Program-made: the position numbers and the translations under genes | The notes under the pieces: model-generated | The model's input: only the letters and a program-made list of their open reading frames with translations | Told to the model about the DNA's origin: nothing | Database searches by the model: none | NCBI RefSeq assembly: GCF_900091605.1 | Contig: NZ_FMCQ01000011.1 | Span: forward strand, 1-64,000 | Source: Micromonospora tulbaghiae | Lineage (GTDB): Bacteria; Actinomycetota; Actinomycetes; Mycobacteriales; Micromonosporaceae | Reading direction: 5' to 3' | DNA length: 64,000 nucleotides | Part shown: positions 1 to 7,342 of the stretch, in pieces | Layout of the letters: every line of letters starts with the position of its first letter | Position numbering within the stretch: the stretch's first letter is position 1

Positions 1-6
1 GGGGAT

Positions 7-1176
7 GCTCCTATAGAAGTCAAGCGGTGTTGAGGGTGGTGAAGTCGGCGAGGAGGGCGGTGTGGATCTCGCGGACGATGTAGCGCTTGAGGCAGCGCAT
101 GATTTCTTTCTTGTTGAGTCCTTGTTTGGTGCGTTTGTCGACGTAGGCGCGGGTGCGGGGGTCGTGGCGCATGCGGACCAGGGCGATGGTGTGCAGGGCT
201 GAGTTGGCGGCTCTGTCGCCGCCTCGGTTGAGGCGGTGTCGGTCGGTGCGTCCGGAGCTGGCGGGGATGGGTGCGGCGCCGCAGAGGTGGGCCAGGGCGG
301 CTTCGGAGCGCAGCCGGTCGGGGTTGTCGCCGGCGGTGGTCAGGAGTTGACCAGCGACGTCGGTGCCGACGCCGTGGACGGCGTTCAGGTGTGGGGCGGT
401 GCGGGCGACGGCGGGTCGTAGTCGCCGGTCGGCGTGGGTGATCTCGGCGGTCAGGGCCTGGATCCGGGCGGCGATGGCGGCCAGGGCGGCTTTGGTGGCC
501 TCGACGGGATCGGTGAGTCGGGTCTCGTCGACCGGCAACGCGGCGCACCGGTCGACCAGTGGTGCTTGCGGGTGGCTGAGGTCGTGGCGCAGAGACTCCG
601 GCGCGGAGGCGAGCAGACCGTGGAGCTGGTTGAGCGCGGCGGTGCGGGCCTTCATCGCGCCGCGGCGGGCCACCCGCAGAGCGCGGATGGCCTCGACCGG
701 GCCAGTGCGGGTCTTCGGGGTGCCGCTGGCCTGTCCGGACAGGGCCGCCCTGGCCGCGGCAAGCGCGTCGAGAGGATCGGACTTGCCCTTGGCGCGGCGG
801 GCGCGCCGGTCCGGGCGGTCGACCTCGACCACCATGACGCTCTGCGCGGTGAGATGGCGGGCCAAGCCCGCGCCGTAGGTGCCGGTGCCCTCCACCCCGA
901 CCTTGATCACCTGACCGAACCGGCGTAGCCAGGCCAGGAGTTGCCGGTAGCCCGACGCCGAAGCGGGAAATTCCTGGTCGCCCAGTACCCGGCCGGCACC
1001 ATCGATGGCGGCGGCGTGATGAGTTTTGCCGTGAGTGTCGACGCCGCCTGTGACCTGACGCTTCTTGGCTGCCATGCTGAAACCGTCGTCCCTTTCGCTT
1101 GCACCGAACAGGGTCGGCACGCACCGCCGGGACGGACGGACAGGACAGTGACGGGACCTCTTGCACAGGCTCCTAT
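7..1176. mobile_element. IS110-family insertion element (boundaries tentative)
   Basis: One transposase gene lies on the minus strand with about 100 noncoding bases upstream of its start. The 8-base direct repeat GCTCCTAT occurs at 7-14 and again at 1169-1176, bracketing the gene, and no terminal inverted repeats are visible, as expected for IS110 elements. In this family a noncoding bridge RNA is encoded in the transposase-proximal noncoding end. Bases 1076-1176 and somewhat beyond are where it would be sought here. The boundaries are inferred from the repeat only and the left one is almost at the window edge. Bases 1177-1310 hold nothing recognisable. Confidence 0.6.
20..1075 (-). CDS. IS110-family transposase (DEDD/Ser recombinase)
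   Basis: A 351-residue protein, full length for IS110 transposases. The N-terminal RuvC-like DEDD domain shows Asp13 (GVDTHGKTH), Glu62 (VGVEGTGTYG) and the Asp pair 100/103 (KSDPLDALAAARA). The C-terminal Tnp20 domain has the expected SSG serine motif (PASSGRT, Ser273/274) followed by the basic RGGDRAANSALH block. I chose the ATG at 1075 because MAAKKRQ followed by GGVDTHG matches the family N-terminus; an upstream in-frame start would add 15 unlikely residues. The protein catalyses RNA-guided excision and insertion without terminal inverted repeats. The gene appears intact. Confidence 0.93.
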   Translation of the reverse strand: MAAKKRQVTGGVDTHGKTHHAAAIDGAGRVLGDQEFPASASGYRQLLAWLRRFGQVIKVGVEGTGTYGAGLARHLTAQSVMVVEVDRPDRRARRAKGKSDPLDALAAARAALSGQASGTPKTRTGPVEAIRALRVARRGAMKARTAALNQLHGLLASAPESLRHDLSHPQAPLVDRCAALPVDETRLTDPVEATKAALAAIAARIQALTAEITHADRRLRPAVARTAPHLNAVHGVGTDVAGQLLTTAGDNPDRLRSEAALAHLCGAAPIPASSGRTDRHRLNRGGDRAANSALHTIALVRMRHDPRTRAYVDKRTKQGLNKKEIMRCLKRYIVREIHTALLADFTTLNTA

Positions 1177-1310
1177 CAGGTCACGAACGCCCAGCAGGTG
1201 AGTGCAGGAACGGGTCACCCGGACAAGCCGACGAATCCCCTAGAAGACACCCAAGGTCAGTCAGAGGGTGAGTCAGACCGGCCGGGTGACCCGCTCCCAC
1301 ATCATCACTG

Positions 1311-2399
1311 TCAGGGGGTCAGGACTACCTGGAGTTCTGTGCGGCGGCGTTCGGCCAGGTCGGTCAGCAGGGTGGGGGCCTCGTCCAGGGGGACCACGGC
1401 CGAGATCAGGTGCTTGCGGATCACGTCCCCGTACTGGCGCAGCAGCTCCACCGTCTCGGCGGACAGCCGCTCCCGGTCCCAGGTCGGGGCCAGCCCGCGC
1501 GGCACCCGGCCGATCTGCGCGCAGCGCAGCGACAGCCCGTTGTGGTGGAACTCCTCACCGAGCCGGACCGCGTCCGCGCCGGCCTGGTAGAACGCCAGGT
1601 CGATCACCGTGCCCTGCGGGCGCAGCAGGCGCAGCGCGAGCTGCAACGCCCAGTCCTGGCCGCGGCACTGGAAGACCACGTCCGCGCCCCGGTCCCCGGC
1701 GGCGTGGTTCCACCGCGTCTTCAGCACCACGGCCGGGTCGTCCGCGTCCGGGTCGAGCGTGTCCAGGCCGAGCGCCTCGGCGACCTGCCGCCGCGCCGGT
1801 GTCGGGTCGACCACGACCACCGAGGCGGCGCCGTGGCGGCGGGCGAACAGGGCGGTCAGCAGCGCCACCACGCCGCTGCCGACCACCGCCACCCGGCGCC
1901 CGCGTACGCCGTCGCCGAGCGTGCGCACGTCGGCGCCGCACAGGTCGGCGGCGGCGTGCAGCAGCCCGTTGGCGCAGATCGGGCCCATGTGCGCGACGTA
2001 CACGCCGAGCAGCGGGTCCAGGTCGTCGGGCAGCGGCACGAACCGCTCGGTGAGCGGGTCGGCGACCCAGCCGCTGCGGTGGCCGTACGTCATGGCGCCG
2101 ACCTCACCCACCGCGACGGCCGGGGTGCGGCTCTCCACCACGCGCCCGACCTGCATGTAGCCGAGCCGGGTCACCGGGTACGGCGTGCTCGCCTCGCCGG
2201 GCCGGAACAGCCCCAGCCCGGCGTCCCAGGTGACGTTCAGGTAGGGGTTGGTGCCCTTGACGAAGCTCAGTTCGGTGCCGGCCGACACGCCGCTGTAGAG
2301 CGTCTCCACCCGGAACGTGCCCCCGCGCAGCTCCGGCGCGTCCAGTTCGGCCAGCTCGACCCGGCCGGGGCCGCCGACCACCACCACCCGGTCACGCAT
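1311..2399 (-). CDS. Zinc-type medium-chain dehydrogenase-like oxidoreductase
   Basis: A 362-residue MDR-superfamily protein. An N-terminal GroES-like fold is followed by a Rossmann NAD(P) domain at about 169-200 (AVVGSGVVALLTALFARR ending in VVVVD). The usual catalytic-zinc Cys near residue 39 is replaced in YSGVSAGTEL, as in the GVSAGTE subgroup related to BchC-like and sugar dehydrogenases, and no structural-zinc Cys4 cluster is visible. It is downstream of, and overlaps by 8 bases, a Gfo/Idh/MocA oxidoreductase gene, so the two are probably translationally coupled. The divergent neighbours make glucosylglycerate-type sugars, so a sugar or sugar-nucleotide substrate is plausible but inferred. 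Confidence 0.8.
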   Translation of the reverse strand: MRDRVVVVGGPGRVELAELDAPELRGGTFRVETLYSGVSAGTELSFVKGTNPYLNVTWDAGLGLFRPGEASTPYPVTRLGYMQVGRVVESRTPAVAVGEVGAMTYGHRSGWVADPLTERFVPLPDDLDPLLGVYVAHMGPICANGLLHAAADLCGADVRTLGDGVRGRRVAVVGSGVVALLTALFARRHGAASVVVVDPTPARRQVAEALGLDTLDPDADDPAVVLKTRWNHAAGDRGADVVFQCRGQDWALQLALRLLRPQGTVIDLAFYQAGADAVRLGEEFHHNGLSLRCAQIGRVPRGLAPTWDRERLSAETVELLRQYGDVIRKHLISAVVPLDEAPTLLTDLAERRRTELQVVLTP

Positions 2400-3414
2400 C
2401 GACGCTCACCCCCGCGTCCGCGGCCGGCGCGGTGAGCCGGGACGCCGGGCCGGTCGGCAGCGCCACCGGCCGTCCGGTACGCGCCGACTCGGCCACCGCG
2501 AGCGCGAGCCGGTGGGTGCGCAGCGCCTCGGCGTACGGCACCCGGACGTCGTCACCGAGGCCGCACACCGCGTCGACGAAGGCCCGGTCCACTGCGACCC
2601 GCGCGCTGTCCGGGTCGGCGGGCAGGTGGCGCTCGCCGTCGGCGTCGCGGACGGTCAGGCCGTCCTCGGCCAGCCACAGCGCCAGCCCGTCGGCGAGGAT
2701 CTCCACGCCGGCCCGGTGCTTCCAGCCCAGCACGCAGGACGCGGCGAGCGTGCCGACCGCGCCGGAGCCGAAGCGCAGCGTGGCCGCGGTGACCGAGTCG
2801 ATGTCGGCGCCGTCGACCGGCGGCGGACTGCCGTCGCCGTACGCGGTCACCTCGACCGCCTCGCCGGCCAGCAACCGGACCAGGTCCAGCACGTGCGCGG
2901 CCTGCTCGACCACCGGGCCGCCGGAGCGGTCCCGCCGCGCCCACCAGGCCACCGGCGGCACCTTGTCCAGCCAGGCGCCGTTGACCATGCGCACCGGCCG
3001 GTCGGCGAGCAGGCGCCGGGCCTCCTCCACCACGTGCAGGTAGCGCCAGTGGTGCCCGACGCCGGTGAGCAGCCCTCGCTGCTGCACCAGCGCCGCGACC
3101 CGCTCGGCGGTGTCCAGGTCCAGCGCCACCGGCTTCTCCACGAACATCGGCACCCCGGCGGCGACCACCGCCTCCTCGGCCGGGCCGTGCGCGAACGGCG
3201 GCACGCAGACGTACACCGCGTCCGGGCCGGCCGCGAGCAGCTCGTCCACGTCGCGGAACACCCGGCCGCCGTACGTGCCGGCGAGCGCACCCGCCGCCTC
3301 CGGCGCGACGTCCGTCACGCCGAGCAGCTCCACGTCCGCGAAGCCGGTGAGCACCCGGGCGTGGCGTTGCGCCACCCCGCCGGCCCCGACAAGTCCCACC
3401 CGGCAGGTACGCAT
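2392..3414 (-). CDS. Gfo/Idh/MocA-family oxidoreductase
   Basis: A 340-residue NAD(P)-dependent dehydrogenase. The N-terminal Rossmann motif GLVGAGGVAQRH is at 7-18 and the family signature EKPVALDL is at 93-100; a C-terminal alpha/beta dimerisation domain follows. Such enzymes oxidise or reduce cyclic polyols and sugar derivatives. The ATG at 3414 is chosen because it sits directly before the Rossmann strand; longer in-frame starts add an arginine-rich, unlikely leader. It is first in a two-gene leftward operon and is divergent from gpgS across about 200 bases. Substrate is not deducible from sequence. Confidence 0.85.
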   Translation of the reverse strand: MRTCRVGLVGAGGVAQRHARVLTGFADVELLGVTDVAPEAAGALAGTYGGRVFRDVDELLAAGPDAVYVCVPPFAHGPAEEAVVAAGVPMFVEKPVALDLDTAERVAALVQQRGLLTGVGHHWRYLHVVEEARRLLADRPVRMVNGAWLDKVPPVAWWARRDRSGGPVVEQAAHVLDLVRLLAGEAVEVTAYGDGSPPPVDGADIDSVTAATLRFGSGAVGTLAASCVLGWKHRAGVEILADGLALWLAEDGLTVRDADGERHLPADPDSARVAVDRAFVDAVCGLGDDVRVPYAEALRTHRLALAVAESARTGRPVALPTGPASRLTAPAADAGVSVDA

Positions 3415-3564
3415 GGACCACAACCTCTCGCACGACTGGAAAGACTGCGGACACCACTCCCCCCGGCGGCGTCGCGCCAAACTCCGCCGACGTGTGCAAC
3501 GCAACGTTCATCCGCCCGGAACCTCCCGGTACGCGCCAGGTGATCAGGATGATGGGCAAGATCC

Positions 3565-3591
3565 GGTTAGCGCGGATGCGGGATTGGGAAA
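3565..3591 (+). promoter_or_regulatory. Candidate sigma-B-type promoter of gpgS
   Basis: GGTTA, a 16-base spacer and GGGAAA, matching the general-stress sigma pattern (GTTT and GGGWAW) known from SigB/SigF promoters. The expected start of transcription is near 3598, about 20 bases before the gpgS ATG. Part of a recurring motif set in this window. Confidence 0.5.
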
Positions 3592-3616
3592 ACCATGGTC
3601 CGCGATTCCACCATCT

Positions 3617-4645
3617 ATGGGGGTGCCCGTGCGGGAATCAGATTCGACCGTCTCACCAGTGGTGGAGGCGTGGGCCACGTACCGCACCAGCACCGCCGCC
3701 GACTGGCCGGCGCGACGGCTGGTACGGGCCAAGGGCGCGAGCCGGGTCAGCGTGGTGCTGCCGGCCCGCAACGAGGAGGCGACTGTCGGCGCGATCGTGT
3801 CGACCGTCCGGGAACACCTGATGGACCGCGTACCGCTCGTCGACGAGCTGATCGTGGTGGACTCCCGCTCCACCGACCGGACCGCGCAGGTGGCGCGCGC
3901 GGCCGGCGCCGAGGTGGTCAGCCAGGACGCGATGACGCGCGGGCTGCCCCGGCTGACCGGCAAGGGCGACGCGCTCTGGGCCGGGCTGGCCGCGGCCGAG
4001 GGGGACGTGGTCGCGTTCGTCGACGCCGACCTGCGCGAGTTCCGCCCGCACTTCGTGACCGGGCTGCTCGGACCGTTGCTGACGGACCCGAGCGTGGAGT
4101 TCGTGAAGGGCTTCTACCACCGGCCGCTGGTCGGTGCGACGAGTGTGGAACCCGACGGTGGCGGACGGGTGACGGAGCTGATGGCCCGGCCGCTGCTCAA
4201 CCTGTTCTGGCCGGAGCTGGCCGGTTTCGTGCAACCGCTCGCGGGCGAGTACGCCGGCCGCCGTGAGGTGCTGGAGCGGGTGCCGTTCGTCACCGGGTAC
4301 GGCGTCGAGACGGCCATGTTGATCGACCTGCTGGAACTGGTCGGGCTGGACGCGCTGGCCCAGGTCGACCTGGGTGAGCGCAAGCACCGGCACCAGGACA
4401 CCGCCGCGCTGGGCCGGATGTCCGCGCAGATCATGCTGACCGCCTGGTCGCGGCTGCAACGACGCGGATGGGCGGCCCCGGGGGTGGCGCCGACCGCGCT
4501 GCTGACCCAGTTCCGCCGGGGCGGCTCGGAGACGCTGCCCAACTTGGACCGCGAGATCGTGGTCAACGACGTGTCGGTGCAGGAACGCCCGCCGCTGGCG
4601 CAGTTGCGCCACCGTCTCCCCCGCCGCCGGGTGGCGGCCGCGTGA
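3617..4645 (+). CDS. gpgS: Glucosyl-3-phosphoglycerate synthase (GT81)
   Basis: A 342-residue GT-A glycosyltransferase that transfers glucose from an NDP-glucose to 3-phosphoglycerate, the first step to glucosylglycerate and to methylglucose lipopolysaccharide in actinobacteria. Seen: VVLPARNEEATVGAIV at 47-62, DSRSTDRT near 82, the GKGDALW segment near 115, the DAD metal motif at 136-138, and the family blocks VKGFYHRPL, GGGRVTELMARPLL, PLAGEYAGRR and QVDLGERKHRHQ. Together these are diagnostic of GpgS. The ATG at 3617 is assumed; in-frame GTGs at 3623 and 3629 are alternatives. It probably forms an operon with the GT4 gene 28 bases downstream. Confidence 0.93.
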   Translation: MGVPVRESDSTVSPVVEAWATYRTSTAADWPARRLVRAKGASRVSVVLPARNEEATVGAIVSTVREHLMDRVPLVDELIVVDSRSTDRTAQVARAAGAEVVSQDAMTRGLPRLTGKGDALWAGLAAAEGDVVAFVDADLREFRPHFVTGLLGPLLTDPSVEFVKGFYHRPLVGATSVEPDGGGRVTELMARPLLNLFWPELAGFVQPLAGEYAGRREVLERVPFVTGYGVETAMLIDLLELVGLDALAQVDLGERKHRHQDTAALGRMSAQIMLTAWSRLQRRGWAAPGVAPTALLTQFRRGGSETLPNLDREIVVNDVSVQERPPLAQLRHRLPRRRVAAA

Positions 4646-4673
4646 GCGGGGAAACCCGGAGAGAGGACAGCGC

Positions 4674-5828
4674 ATGACGCTCACCGTGCTGATGAACGCC
4701 GGGCCGTGGCTGTCCGTGCCGCCGCCGGGCTACGGCGGCATCGAGAACGTGATCGCCACGCTGGTGCCGGAGCTGCGCCGGCTGGGCGTACGGGTGGTGC
4801 TCGCCTCGGTGGAGAGCAGCACGCTGCCGGTCGACGAGAAGATCACGGTCTTCCCGGACGGCCAGTTCCACGCGTTGCAGCGGCCGTACAACCAGGTCTG
4901 CGGCGTCTCCCAGGCGCACCTGTCCGGGGTGGTGCGGGCGCTGCACGCCCGCGACGACATCGACCTGGTGCACGACCACGTGGAGGCGGTCGGGCTGGCC
5001 ACGCTCGCCGCGATGGGCCCGGACGCCCCGCCGGTGCTGCACACGCTGCACTGGGACCTGGCCAAGCACCCGGAGCTGTACGGCAACCTCGACGGTGGCG
5101 ACCGGGTACGGGTCAACGGGGTGTCCGCGTCGCAGCTGGCACGCGCGCCGCAGGCGCTGCGTGCGCACTCGGTGGGGCACGTGCACCTGTCCACCCCGCT
5201 CGCTGTCGACGCCGACCGGCACGCGCCGGTGGCGAAGGGCGACCACGTGGTGATTCTCGGCCGGATCAACCCGGGCAAGGGGCAGGACCTGGGCGCCCGA
5301 CTGGCGCAGGAGGCCGGGTTCCGGCTGGTGCTGGCCGGGCCGGTCGGCCCGTACCACCGGCCGGAGGATCTGGCCGCGGCCGGCGACGAGGCCCGGCAGA
5401 ACCCGGACGTGCGTTTCTTCTACGAGCAGGTGGCGCCCTACGTCGACGGCGACCGGGTGCGCTGGGTCGGCACGGTGGCCGGGCGGGAGCGCGACGATCT
5501 GGTCGCCTCGGCGCGGGCGTCGCTGTTCCCGCTGCGCTGGGAGGAGCCGGGCGGCACCGCGGTGGTCGAGTCGCTGTCGCTCGGCACGCCGGTGGTGGCC
5601 ACCGCCCGGGGCTGCCTGCCGGAGCTGATCGAGCACGGCCGCACCGGCCTGCTCACCGGCGACGAGCAGGAGCTGGGTGACCTGGTGCTCGCCGCCGGCG
5701 GGCTGGAGCCGGCCGAGTGCCGGCGGGAGGCGGCCCGGCGGTTCACCCCGGCCCGGATGGCGCAGCGGTACGTGGAGCTGTACGACCGGGTCCGGACGGG
5801 CGCGGCGAAGCCGTTGCAGCCCGCCTGA
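4674..5828 (+). CDS. GT4-family glycosyltransferase
   Basis: A 384-residue GT-B retaining glycosyltransferase. The N-terminal acceptor domain begins with PPGYGGIENVIATLVPELRR, typical of GT4 enzymes. The C-terminal donor domain holds VILGRINPGKGQDLG at about 192-206 and the nucleotide-sugar motif EEPGGTAVVESLSLGTPVVAT. A GAGAGGAC Shine-Dalgarno lies just upstream of the ATG. Its position directly after gpgS suggests it glycosylates glucosyl(phospho)glycerate or a related small glycoside, but acceptor and donor cannot be read from the sequence. A strong hairpin follows six bases after the stop. Confidence 0.85.
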   Translation: MTLTVLMNAGPWLSVPPPGYGGIENVIATLVPELRRLGVRVVLASVESSTLPVDEKITVFPDGQFHALQRPYNQVCGVSQAHLSGVVRALHARDDIDLVHDHVEAVGLATLAAMGPDAPPVLHTLHWDLAKHPELYGNLDGGDRVRVNGVSASQLARAPQALRAHSVGHVHLSTPLAVDADRHAPVAKGDHVVILGRINPGKGQDLGARLAQEAGFRLVLAGPVGPYHRPEDLAAAGDEARQNPDVRFFYEQVAPYVDGDRVRWVGTVAGRERDDLVASARASLFPLRWEEPGGTAVVESLSLGTPVVATARGCLPELIEHGRTGLLTGDEQELGDLVLAAGGLEPAECRREAARRFTPARMAQRYVELYDRVRTGAAKPLQPA

Positions 5829-5833
5829 GCGTC

Positions 5834-5866
5834 GCCGGCCCGGCCGCCCCGCGCGGCCGGGCCGGC
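5834..5866 (+). terminator. Strong intrinsic-type hairpin after the GT4 gene
   Basis: A perfect 14-base-pair inverted repeat, GCCGGCCCGGCCGC at 5834-5847 and its complement at 5853-5866, with a 5-base loop and GTTT immediately after. It ends the gpgS-GT4 unit and abuts the next candidate promoter. Confidence 0.75.
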
Positions 5867-5891
5867 GTTTGCCCCCGGCGGCCGCGGGAAT
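5866..5891 (+). promoter_or_regulatory. Candidate sigma-B-type promoter of the DUF4383 gene
   Basis: CGTTT, 15 bases, GGGAAT. The -10 half matches the GGGWAW consensus exactly, and the site is 32 bases before the GTG start. The first base coincides with the end of the terminator stem. Confidence 0.5.
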
Positions 5892-5923
5892 CCGGCGCTT
5901 CCCGCGGTGGCGAGGAGGCCGGC

Positions 5924-6388
5924 GTGACGAACTCGATGGCGCACTCCCGGGCACGGCGCAACCCGGCCGACGGGCGGGCGCCGGTACGCCGGATCGCCTC
6001 CGGGTTCGCCGTGCTCCTGCTGCTGCTCGGCGCGCTGGGCTTCGTGCCGGGCGTCACCGGCGACTACGCGGATCTTCGCTTCGCCGGGCCGGGCTCCGGC
6101 GCCCGGCTGTTCGGTGTGTTCCAGGTCTCGGCCGTGCACAACCTGGTGCATCTGGTGCTGGGGGTGGCTGGGCTGGTGCTGGCCCGTACCGTCGCCGGCG
6201 CCCGCACGTTCCTGGTCGGCGCCGGCGCGGTCTATCTGGTGCTCTGGCTGGCCGGGCTGGCGATCGACGGACGCGACGCGGCGAACGTGCTCGCGGTCAA
6301 TTCCGCGGACTCGTGGCTGCACCTGCTGCTGGGCGCCGCCATGCTGGCGTCGGGGCTGGTCGCGGCGCGGCGCGGGGACCGCCGCTGA
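5924..6388 (+). CDS. DUF4383 integral membrane protein
   Basis: A 154-residue protein with four predicted membrane spans: about 24-42 (FAVLLLLLGALGFVPG), 65-85 (VHNLVHLVLGVAGLVLA), 90-110 and 125-145. The spacing and the HNLVHLVLG and ADSWLHLLLG repeats match DUF4383, a family of small actinobacterial membrane proteins of unknown function, often in stress loci. The GTG at 5924 is chosen because GAGGAGG lies five bases before it; an ATG four codons later is possible. It is transcribed alone between a terminator and the STAS-HATPase gene. Confidence 0.82.
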   Translation: MTNSMAHSRARRNPADGRAPVRRIASGFAVLLLLLGALGFVPGVTGDYADLRFAGPGSGARLFGVFQVSAVHNLVHLVLGVAGLVLARTVAGARTFLVGAGAVYLVLWLAGLAIDGRDAANVLAVNSADSWLHLLLGAAMLASGLVAARRGDRR

Positions 6389-6414
6389 CCTGCGCCCCGG
6401 CGGCCCGGATGCCC

Positions 6415-6441
6415 GGTTTCGCCGGCCCGGGGCGCGGGTAC
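6415..6441 (+). promoter_or_regulatory. Candidate sigma-B-type promoter of the STAS-HATPase gene
   Basis: GGTTT, 16 bases, GGGTAC: one of the best matches in the window to the SigF/SigB pattern. It lies about 80 bases before the ATG, leaving a leader that contains a short CCTCC...GGAGG hairpin. Confidence 0.6.
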
Positions 6442-6523
6442 GTCCGTAGTCCTCCGGCTGCGGGAGGCGGGCGAAGCGCCCCGGCCGGGCGACCCTCCCC
6501 GACGAGATGGAAACGAGGCGGCG

Positions 6524-7255
6524 ATGGTGACCCGGATCAGGTGCGAGGTCCGCGACGAGTCGCCGGTCACTGTCGTAAGGCTGGCCGGAGCGCTCGACCT
6601 GCACACGATGCGCGCGGTGCACGAGGTGCTCGACCGCTGCCTCGCCGCGCAGCCGGACGCCCTGGTCGTCGACCTGGAGGAGATCGAGGTCGGCGAGCCG
6701 CTGGCGCTGTCCGTCTTCGCCGCCGCCGCGCGGCGCGCCGCCGACTGGCCGGCGGTGCCGATGGTGCTCGCCGCTCCCTGCGCCGAGACGGCGGCCTGGC
6801 TGAACGAGACCACCGCCTGCCGGGTGGTGCCGGTACGCCGGGACTGCGCCGAGGCGACGGCGCTGGCCGGCGCGTCGGCCGCGCCTCGGCTGCGGGTCCG
6901 GCTGGAGCCGGTCGCCGGCGCCTGCCGGCGGGCCCGGGAGCTGGTCACCGAGGCGTGCGGTAAGTGGAACGTGCCGGAGCTGGCCGGCCCGGCCTCGCTG
7001 GTGCTCAGTGAGCTGGTCGGCAACGTGGTGCGGCACGCCGGCACCCCGATGCAGGTGACGCTGACGCTGCGCCGGCCGTACCTGCGGGTGGCGGTGATGG
7101 ACGGCAGCCCGGCCGACGCCCGCGCCGCGAGCAGCCGCGATCCGCGTGCCGAGGGCGGCCGCGGGCTGATGCTGGTGCGCGAGCTGACCCAGCGCTGGGG
7201 CAGCACTCCGGTCGGCGCCGGCAAGGTCGTCTGGGCCATGCTCCCGGCGAACTGA
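6524..7255 (+). CDS. STAS-HATPase fusion, anti-sigma-factor kinase-like
   Basis: A 243-residue fusion. Residues 1-110 form a STAS-like domain and 125-243 an RsbW/SpoIIAB-type histidine-kinase-like ATPase: N box ELVGNVVRHAG at 163-173, DGSP at 193-196 and GGRGLMLV at 211-218. RsbW-type kinases sequester a sigma factor and phosphorylate a STAS antagonist on Ser. Here the fused STAS lacks the usual D-S-S/T-G phosphosite (VGEPLAL instead), so it is unlikely to be a substrate. It probably acts in the partner-switching circuit with the sigma-STAS protein encoded 2 kb away. Start ATG at 6524 follows a GAAACGAGGCGG stretch. Confidence 0.85.
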   Translation: MVTRIRCEVRDESPVTVVRLAGALDLHTMRAVHEVLDRCLAAQPDALVVDLEEIEVGEPLALSVFAAAARRAADWPAVPMVLAAPCAETAAWLNETTACRVVPVRRDCAEATALAGASAAPRLRVRLEPVAGACRRARELVTEACGKWNVPELAGPASLVLSELVGNVVRHAGTPMQVTLTLRRPYLRVAVMDGSPADARAASSRDPRAEGGRGLMLVRELTQRWGSTPVGAGKVVWAMLPAN

Positions 7256-7276
7256 CCGAATTCTCCGCTCTCGCCT

Positions 7277-7302
7277 GGTTACATGGACAGAGGGCCGGGT
7301 AC
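7277..7302 (+). promoter_or_regulatory. Candidate sigma-B-type promoter of ctaD
   Basis: GGTTA, 15 bases, GGGTAC, about 40 bases before the ctaD ATG. The -10 half is identical to that of the STAS-HATPase gene. Confidence 0.5.
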
Positions 7303-7342
7303 GCCCGCCCGTCCTGTCTGTCGTCACACGGGGTGAGATGCC

